Source: an uncultured Nocardiaceae bacterium (GTDB lineage: Bacteria; Actinomycetota; Actinomycetes; Mycobacteriales; Mycobacteriaceae). From it: a stretch of 16,989 nucleotides of DNA. The stretch covers positions 1 through 16,989 of the forward strand of contig CAKZIX010000223.1 of NCBI GenBank assembly GCA_936936565.1, given 5' to 3'. Below, piece by piece: positions 13,633-16,989 of the stretch. A program made the translations under genes and the position numbers. Positions within the stretch are counted from its first letter, which is position 1. Every line of letters begins with the position of its first letter. Under the pieces are notes generated by a model. It was not told the origin of the DNA and ran no database searches. It saw only the letters and a list, made by a program, of their open reading frames with translations.

Positions 13633-14655
13633 GTGACTCGACGCATTGCGACCCTGCTCGTGGCGCTGGTCCCGGTGCTGGTTCTCGGCGTGCTGGGCGG
13701 CTGGGTGACCGTGCCGTACGCGGCGCTGGGCCCCGGCCCCACCTTCGACACCCTCGGGGTGGTGGAAGGCAAGGAGGTCGTCGACATCGAGGGCACCCCG
13801 GTGGACCCCACCACCGGGCACCTCAACATGACGACGGTCTCGGTGCGTGACGGGCTGTCGCTTTTCGAGACCCTCGGCTACTGGGTGAGCGGGCGGCACG
13901 GCATTGTGCCGCGCGCGGAAATCTATCCGCCCGACAAGTCGCGCGACGAAATCGAAAAAGAGAACCAGGCAGATTTCGCCAAGTCCGAAGACAGCGCGGA
14001 ACTGGCCGCGCTGCGCTACCTGAAACTGCCGATCCGGCTGACGGTCGGCGACGTCGGCGCCGACGGGCCCGCCAAAGACGCATTGCGCAAGGGCGACGAG
14101 CTGCTGCGAATCAACGGCAACCCGGTCGATTCGGTGCAGGCCGTGCAAGCGGCAGTGATGGCCGCCGGACCGAATTCCGATGCGGTGCTCGCGGTGCGCC
14201 GCGACGGCACCGAGCAGGAGGTGACGGTGCGCCTGGCCGTCCGCCCGGGCACCACCGACAAGGGCTACCTCGGGATCACCCCCGTCGAGCAGCCCGCCAC
14301 GTCGTTCACCGTGGACTTCAACCTCGCCGACATCGGTGGTCCCTCCGCGGGACTGATGTTCAGTCTCGCGGTGATCGACAAGCTGTCCCCGGGCGAGCTG
14401 ACCGGCGGCACGTTCGTCGCCGGCACCGGCACCATCGATGCCCAGGGCGGCGTAGGCCCGATCGGCGGCATCCAGTACAAGATGGTCGCCGCGCGCGAAG
14501 CCGGCGCCCAGACGTTCCTGGTGCCGGCCCGCAACTGCGCGGAGGCCGCCGCGAAGACGCCGGCCGGCCTGCGCCTGGTGAAGGTGGACAAGCTGGCCGA
14601 CGCCATCGATTCGCTGAAGTCGATCAACGAGGGCGGCACCGCCGCGACGTGCTAG
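13633..14655 (+). CDS. Membrane-anchored PDZ-domain Lon-type serine protease (Rv3194c-like)
   Basis: A 340-residue protein with an N-terminal transmembrane anchor at about 5-28, an extracytoplasmic beta-rich region, a PDZ domain at about 125-205 (KLPIRLTVGDV to VTVRL, with KGDELLRING at 153-162), and a C-terminal Lon proteolytic domain at about 210-335. The Lon Ser-Lys dyad is visible: S238 in GGPSAGLMFSL and K283 in QYKMVAA, with the GTGTIDAQGGVGPIGGI loop between them. It lacks the AAA+ ATPase of cytoplasmic Lon, as in the YlbL family, so it probably processes proteins at the outer face of the membrane. It is convergent with, and overlaps by 4 nt, the PPA1309-family gene. Confidence 0.92.
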   Translation: MTRRIATLLVALVPVLVLGVLGGWVTVPYAALGPGPTFDTLGVVEGKEVVDIEGTPVDPTTGHLNMTTVSVRDGLSLFETLGYWVSGRHGIVPRAEIYPPDKSRDEIEKENQADFAKSEDSAELAALRYLKLPIRLTVGDVGADGPAKDALRKGDELLRINGNPVDSVQAVQAAVMAAGPNSDAVLAVRRDGTEQEVTVRLAVRPGTTDKGYLGITPVEQPATSFTVDFNLADIGGPSAGLMFSLAVIDKLSPGELTGGTFVAGTGTIDAQGGVGPIGGIQYKMVAAREAGAQTFLVPARNCAEAAAKTPAGLRLVKVDKLADAIDSLKSINEGGTAATC

Positions 14656-15185
14656 GTCCCGAAAGTCGCGTACAGCGCGTCGACCAGGGTAGGCGCCAGA
14701 TTCGGATAGCCGAGCAGCTCGATGTCGTCGAAGCTGCCCTCGTCCTCGGGGCGCAACTGCAGCAGGCACAGCGACGGCCCGTCGTGCAGCACCGCGGCGA
14801 ACAGCCGCGCGTCGCGGCGCTCGGGATGGGTGCCCGCGGTGGCGCGGGCCGCATGGTCGGATTCGAGCAGCGCCGAATCCAGTGCCGACTCCGCCGTCGG
14901 CGGTAGCACCACGATTTGTTGCACCAGCGCGCATCCGGAGACCGCGGGCGGCCAGCTCGTGGTGCCCAGCACGTCCTCGACGGGCACCCCGTCGGGCAGC
15001 TCGTTCTGTGCGATGGGCGTCAACTCGTCGGCGTCGGACAGCTGGTCGAGCAGGCCCGGCTCGGCGGCGGCCAGCGTGTGCGTTTCGACCAGCGCGAACA
15101 ATTGCGGAGGCTGATCCCACCCGTCGCGGTCGACGAATTCGGCGACCTCGCGCAGGCAGCGGTACAGCGCCGCTTCGGTGCTCAC
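14652..15185 (-). CDS. PPA1309-family conserved actinobacterial protein
   Basis: A 177-residue soluble protein of unknown function resembling the PPA1309 family found across actinobacteria. Recognisable features are an N-terminal helix (YRCLREVAEFVDRDGWDQPP) with a WDQPPQLFALV segment at about 24-34, a central VVLPP, and a C-terminal region ending near LVDALYATFG. There is no signal peptide or transmembrane segment. The start GTG 15185 is preferred because GGAG lies 8 nt upstream; the frame runs further to GTG 15254 but that portion overlaps the divergent promoter region. Its TAG stop shares the sequence CTAG with the stop of the Lon-type protease gene. It is divergent from the UPF0182 gene, a pairing seen in related genomes. 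Confidence 0.75.
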   Translation of the reverse strand: MSTEAALYRCLREVAEFVDRDGWDQPPQLFALVETHTLAAAEPGLLDQLSDADELTPIAQNELPDGVPVEDVLGTTSWPPAVSGCALVQQIVVLPPTAESALDSALLESDHAARATAGTHPERRDARLFAAVLHDGPSLCLLQLRPEDEGSFDDIELLGYPNLAPTLVDALYATFGT

Positions 15186-15286
15186 AGGCACATCTCCAAG
15201 GCAACTCCTGAAGGTACGTAGAGTAGGGACGAATCGGTCAACTCGCGGCGCCACCCGGCACCGCCGGACCCCTTGGAGTGTGGCAC
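15186..15286. promoter_or_regulatory. Divergent promoter region of the PPA1309-family and UPF0182 genes
   Basis: On the minus strand, TTGACC (15241 to 15236) could be a -35, with TACGTA (15-nt spacer) or TACCTT (19-nt spacer) as -10. On the plus strand TAGAGT at 15219-15224 fits TANNNT, and GGAG at 15275-15278 lies 8 nt before the GTG at 15287. Spacings are not ideal, so assignments are tentative. Confidence 0.35.
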
Positions 15287-16989
15287 GTGGGCATGCGGCC
15301 CCCCAGCGGATTGCCGTCCCTGTCGCGTCGTAGTCGGGTGTTGCTCGTGGTGGCGCTGATCGTCGCGGCGCTGCTGCTGGTCGGCCCCCGGTTCGTCGAC
15401 ACCTACACCGACTGGCTGTGGTTCGGCGAAGTCGGATTCCGGTCGGTGTACCTGAAAATCCTGCTCACGCGCCTGATCCTGTTCGTGGTGGTGGCGTTGC
15501 TCGTCGGCGGCATCGTGTACGCGGCGCTGCTGTTGGGCTACCGCTCGCGGCCGGTGTTCGTGCCCGTCGCCGGCCCGAACGATCCGATCGCTCGCTACCG
15601 CACCGCGGTGATGGCCCGGCTCAAGCTGTTCGGCCTCGGCATTCCGCTGGTGCTCGGGTTGCTGTGCGGCCTGGTGGCGCAGTCGAATTGGGTGACCGTA
15701 CAGCTGTTTCTCAACGGCGGCGACTTCGAGGACACCGACCCCCAGTTCGGGCTCAACGTCGCCTTCTACGCCTTCGATCTGCCGTTCTACCGCATGGTGC
15801 TGAATTGGCTGTTCGTCGCGTTCGTCATCGCGTTCTTTGCAAACCTGTTGGCGCACTACATTTTCGGCGGGCTGCGGCTGGCCGGGCGCGACGGCGCGCT
15901 CACCCGTCCGGCGCGCATTCAAATGGCAACGCTGGCAGGTATTTTCGTGCTGCTCAAGGCGGTCGCGTACTGGTTCGACCGGTACTCGCTGCTGTCGAGC
16001 AGCCGCAAGGAGCCGATGTTCACCGGCGCCAGCTTCACCGACATCAACGCCGTGCTGGCCGCCAAGCTCATCCTGCTCGCCATCGCGGTGATCTGCGCGC
16101 TGGCCTTCTTCGCCGGAATCTTCCTGCGGGACTTGCGCATCCCGGCCATGGCGACCGCGCTGCTGGTGCTGTCGAGCGTGCTCGTCGGCGCGGTGTGGCC
16201 GCTGGTGGTCGAGCAGTTCTCGGTGCGCCCCAACGCCGCCGACAAAGAGGGCCCGTACATCAAACGCAACATCGAGGCCACTCGCGCGGCGTACGGCATC
16301 GAAGACGTCGCCTACGAGGACTATCGCGGGGTCGCCACCAAGAATCCGCGCGACGTGCCCGCCGATGTCACCACCATCGCCAACGCCCGCCTGCTGGACC
16401 CGAACCTGTTGGCGCGCACCTTCACCGCACAGCGGCAGCTGAAGAACTTCTACGGCTTCCCGCAGTCGCTGGACATCGACCGCTACACGGTGAACGGCCA
16501 ACTGCAGGACTACATCGTGGCCGCGCGCGAATTGTCGCCGAAGAGCTTGCGCGAGGGCCAGACCGACTGGATCAACAAGCACACGGTGTACACCCACGGC
16601 AACGGCTTCGTCGCCGCCCCGGCCAACCGGGTGAACGCCGACCCGGCGCCGGATCCGGCCTCGCCCAGCGGCGACACCGGTTACCCGCTGTACACGGTGT
16701 CCGACCTGGGCACCAAGCCGGAAGACCAGCTGATCAAGGTCCAGCAGCCGCGCATCTACTTCGGTGAGCTGATTGCCGAGTCCAAGCCGGACTACGCGAT
16801 CGTCGGCGGGCCGGCGGGTCCGCGCGAATACGACAGCGACACCGAGCGATTCCGCTACGACGGCGCAGGCGGAGTCTCGATCGGCAACTGGTTCAACCGG
16901 TTTGCGTTCTTCGCCAAGTACACCGAGCGAAACATCCTGTTCTCCAGCGCGATCGGGCCGGACTCGAAGATCATCTTCAACCGCAACCC
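15287..16989 (+). CDS. UPF0182 family membrane protein (Rv3193c-like), 3' end beyond the window
   Basis: The first 567 codons of a large UPF0182 protein; the M. tuberculosis homologue Rv3193c is close to 1000 residues, so about 40% is missing. Seven transmembrane segments are visible at about 18-33, 57-84, 113-131, 169-193, 211-230, 258-279 and 285-305. A large domain follows, probably outside the membrane. Strongly conserved stretches include DWLWFGEVGFRSVY at 42-55, FANLLAHYIFGG at 184-195, and HTVYTHGNGF in the second half. The start is GTG 15287 (valine-glycine-methionine), with GGAG 8 nt upstream; ATG 15293 is an alternative. Function is unknown for the family; a cell-envelope role is only inferred from topology. 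Confidence 0.93.
   Translation, partial: MGMRPPSGLPSLSRRSRVLLVVALIVAALLLVGPRFVDTYTDWLWFGEVGFRSVYLKILLTRLILFVVVALLVGGIVYAALLLGYRSRPVFVPVAGPNDPIARYRTAVMARLKLFGLGIPLVLGLLCGLVAQSNWVTVQLFLNGGDFEDTDPQFGLNVAFYAFDLPFYRMVLNWLFVAFVIAFFANLLAHYIFGGLRLAGRDGALTRPARIQMATLAGIFVLLKAVAYWFDRYSLLSSSRKEPMFTGASFTDINAVLAAKLILLAIAVICALAFFAGIFLRDLRIPAMATALLVLSSVLVGAVWPLVVEQFSVRPNAADKEGPYIKRNIEATRAAYGIEDVAYEDYRGVATKNPRDVPADVTTIANARLLDPNLLARTFTAQRQLKNFYGFPQSLDIDRYTVNGQLQDYIVAARELSPKSLREGQTDWINKHTVYTHGNGFVAAPANRVNADPAPDPASPSGDTGYPLYTVSDLGTKPEDQLIKVQQPRIYFGELIAESKPDYAIVGGPAGPREYDSDTERFRYDGAGGVSIGNWFNRFAFFAKYTERNILFSSAIGPDSKIIFNRN

Noticed and set aside
12078..13850. Long plus-strand frame across the Zincin_2 gene
   Set aside because: It runs across two divergent promoters and has an Arg-rich product; the minus-strand Zincin_2 frame is the real gene.
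15182..16597. Antisense frame over the UPF0182 gene
   Set aside because: The product is His/Gln/Arg-rich without domains, while the plus strand encodes clear transmembrane segments and conserved UPF0182 stretches.
1..16989. CRISPR arrays, tRNA or rRNA genes
   Set aside because: No regularly spaced repeats, no cloverleaf with a CCA-type end, and no rRNA signature were recognised on either strand.

Overview
The window is high-GC actinobacterial DNA. Gene content and order point to the order Mycobacteriales (Mycobacterium, Nocardia, Rhodococcus, Gordonia and relatives). The backbone matches, from memory, the M. tuberculosis Rv3200c to Rv3193c neighbourhood: a K+ channel protein, nudC, mycoredoxin-1, uvrD2, whiB7, an ABC1 kinase, an E1/ThiF-like protein, a Zincin_2 protein, a PDZ/Lon-type protease, and the start of a UPF0182 membrane protein. 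It is not M. tuberculosis itself, because secA2 sits between uvrD2 and whiB7 and about 2 kb of extra genes sit between mrx1 and uvrD2. Genus cannot be fixed from sequence reading alone.

Layout. 119-2430: K+ channel and nudC (+), convergent with mrx1 (-). 2431-4395: an accessory block. On the minus strand it holds a stand-alone proteasome-fold Ntn hydrolase followed closely by a 46-residue basic protein. Divergent on the plus strand is a VapBC toxin-antitoxin pair with a perfect palindrome at its promoter. 4423-8821: uvrD2 and secA2, 7 nt apart. 8822-9755: whiB7 with a long leader that carries a WhiB7-type promoter, an alanine-rich upstream ORF and a terminator-like hairpin. 9773-9807: a strong hairpin between convergent genes. 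9865-13529: three minus-strand genes (Zincin_2 protein, E1-like protein, ABC1 kinase). Three DnaA-box-like 9-mers lie in the gap between the first two. 13633-16989: Lon-like PDZ protease (+), a convergent PPA1309-family gene (-), and a divergent UPF0182 gene cut by the window end.

Common themes are stress and maintenance: redox (Mrx1, NudC), DNA repair (UvrD2), accessory export (SecA2) and intrinsic antibiotic resistance (WhiB7, and perhaps the ABC1 kinase). Several genes appear to be translated without a leader, with a TANNNT -10 element 6-7 nt before the start codon, as is common in mycobacteria. No tRNA, rRNA, CRISPR array, transposase or integrase was seen.

The best candidates for undescribed biology are the Ntn hydrolase plus small-protein pair, the whiB7 leader with its biased alanine codons, and the conserved E1-like/ABC1-kinase/Zincin_2 trio. 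All functional statements rest on motif reading and remembered families, not on database searches.
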